This document shows, in pieces, positions 31,673-32,630 of a stretch of 32,630 nucleotides of DNA; position 1 is the stretch's first letter; every line of letters begins with the position of its first letter. The notes under the pieces are model-generated. The model saw nothing but the letters and a program-made list of their open reading frames with translations, did no database searches and was not told the origin of the DNA. A program made the position numbers and the translations under genes. Source of the stretch: Anaerolineales bacterium (GTDB lineage Bacteria > Chloroflexota > Anaerolineae > Anaerolineales > Villigracilaceae); assembly GCA_013140605.1 (NCBI GenBank), contig JABFSL010000114.1, positions 1 to 32,630 on the forward strand, in the 5' to 3' direction.

Positions 31673-31759
31673 ATGTCGTTGCGAGGAGCGCTCTTGTTCT
31701 TTGCGACGAAGCAACCTCCAACAATGAGGAGATTGCTTCCCGAAGGCTCGCAACGACAT
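31673..31759. repeat. 87-bp palindromic repeat with 13-bp inverted ends
   Basis: ATGTCGTTGCGAG (31673-31685) and CTCGCAACGACAT (31747-31759) are perfect inverted ends. The interior has TTGCGACGAAGCAA and GAGATTGCTTCC. Same family as 5015-5135, and its core matches the palindrome at 107-132. It sits between the SH3b gene and the mutase gene. Confidence 0.7.
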
Positions 31760-31770
31760 GTTGTACTTTT

Positions 31771-32630
31771 TTACGGAATGGACGTTAATCCAACTGTCGG
31801 GGTTGCGGAAGGTTCGAAATTCGGTGCGGGTGTGGCGTAGGCCACAGTTGATTCCAACAGCCAGCCTTCGAGACGGTCTCCGTTGGCTGTTACGAAGACG
31901 TGGATCCATGTGACATTATTGACCACTTGAAACTCCGGGAATACTTCCACGATCGTGCCGTTGTTCAGCGTCTTCAAAAGTTTGCCATTTGGTTCTTCGC
32001 GCAAATTTGCGCCGCCGCCTTCGTTCGCGCTTATTTTTCCGAAGACCGGTATTGCTTCAATGGTCAATGTGACTGTCGGTGTTTCGGTGACGGGCAATGT
32101 CACTTCAATCGTTAGTGGCACAGCGCTCGGCGATATGATCACCTTGGGAGTGGATGTTTTCAACGGGGCGGGACTGCTTGTAGTTGTTGCTGGCAGGCCT
32201 GGGGTTGGGGATGGAAGCGGGCTGGGCTGAGTCGCAGGGTTGGATGATTGAGCGCTCGCATCGCTTCTGGACGGGAAGCCTGATCCCATCAAACTGAGAA
32301 TGATCCACGCGAAGAGAGTGAGTGCCATCACGCTGAAGATGATTCCGCGGGCCGTTGGGCGGAGTTTTAAGAGGAGCAGGGTGACAAGCCCGAAGACGCC
32401 TGCCAGCGCAAAATGTGCCGCAAAAACGAGCGCGCCCTGCGGCCATGTTCCAAGCAAGCCCGCGCCGAGACCAAAGCCGCTGGCGCTGACGGGTAAGTAA
32501 AACGTGTATGCGATGACAACACTGGCAGGAACGGTTTATTTTCTGAACGCGCAAATGAAGCCACCAATGTGATCACGCCGATGACGAGCACCACCAATTC
32601 GGGCAGCCATAAACTTGAGTGATTGTAAAC
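31771..32630 (-). pseudogene. SH3b membrane protein with a probable frameshift, cut by the window edge
   Basis: From a TTG at 32457 the frame encodes 228 residues: two membrane helices (about 8-32 and 38-60), a Pro/Ser/Thr linker, then an SH3b domain (about 140-205: G-G-G-A-N-L-R-E-E-P-N-G-K and G-W-L-L-E-S-T). The frame stays open up to 32535 with coding-like sequence (FYLPVSASGFGLGAGLLG) but has no start there. A neighbouring frame from the window edge (LPELVVLVIGVITLVASF) is also membrane-protein-like. A one-base shift near 32520-32540 joins them. This could be a real mutation or a sequence error. Confidence 0.6.

Noticed and set aside
1-32630. CRISPR array, rRNA genes, prophage or IS transposase
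   Set aside because: No regularly spaced direct repeats, no rRNA-like sequence, and no integrase, transposase or phage structural gene were found.

Overview
The window (about 32.6 kb, moderate GC) looks like a chromosomal segment of a Chloroflexota bacterium, most probably of class Anaerolineae. This is inferred from gene content remembered for that group: a zinc-ribbon protein with many P-D-W-L motifs in one operon with a MutL-like ATPase and a DUF6754-like protein, tandem PII-like cyclic-di-AMP receptors, and Thr/Pro-rich lipoproteins. It was not checked against a database.

Layout, left to right. 1-3113: the start of an unknown gene, a MaoC-type hotdog protein, and a large (alpha/alpha)6 glycoside hydrolase. 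3114-3443: no gene, but nested inverted repeats and strong terminators. 3444-7140: a CPA1 Na+/H+ antiporter, two PII-like c-di-AMP receptor paralogs and a beta-propeller lipoprotein. 7128-9688 (minus): a membrane-anchored alpha/beta hydrolase, a HEPN-MNT toxin-antitoxin pair, and panC. The pair sits between two copies of the panC 3' end. 9702-10530 (plus): a small conserved protein and ssb, with an overlapping 20-codon ORF in front of ssb. 10543-15040 (minus): pepF, a polytopic membrane protein and a YchF-type GTPase. 15043-16769 (plus): tRNA-Leu(CAA), a 35-residue membrane microprotein and glgC.

16896-25179 (plus) holds the most interesting block: seven tightly packed or overlapping genes, plus an eighth 60 bp on. 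They encode membrane proteins, a zinc-ribbon scaffold with 13 W-centred motifs in a disordered tail, an orphan MutL-like ASKHA ATPase, a beta-rich partner protein, and a protein with an LPTTG sorting-like tail. The packing argues for one membrane-associated machine of unknown function.

25400-30030 (minus) is best read as an integron gene-cassette array without an integrase in view. Small unrelated accessory genes (ClbS/DinB-like, nucleotidyltransferase, two GNATs, VOC, a HEPN-like protein) all point the same way. They are separated by attC-like sites with GTTRRRY / RYYYAAC cores, some intact and some collapsed. 30202-32630 (minus) returns to core genes: phosphoglucomutase/phosphomannomutase and an SH3b protein whose reading frame is broken near the window edge. 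Palindromic repeats with GTCGTTGCGAG arms or a related hairpin recur at 107-132, 5015-5135 and 31673-31759.

Phosphoglucomutase and GlgC together can supply glucose-1-phosphate and ADP-glucose for glycogen. The antiporter and the c-di-AMP receptors suggest an ion/osmotic homeostasis locus.
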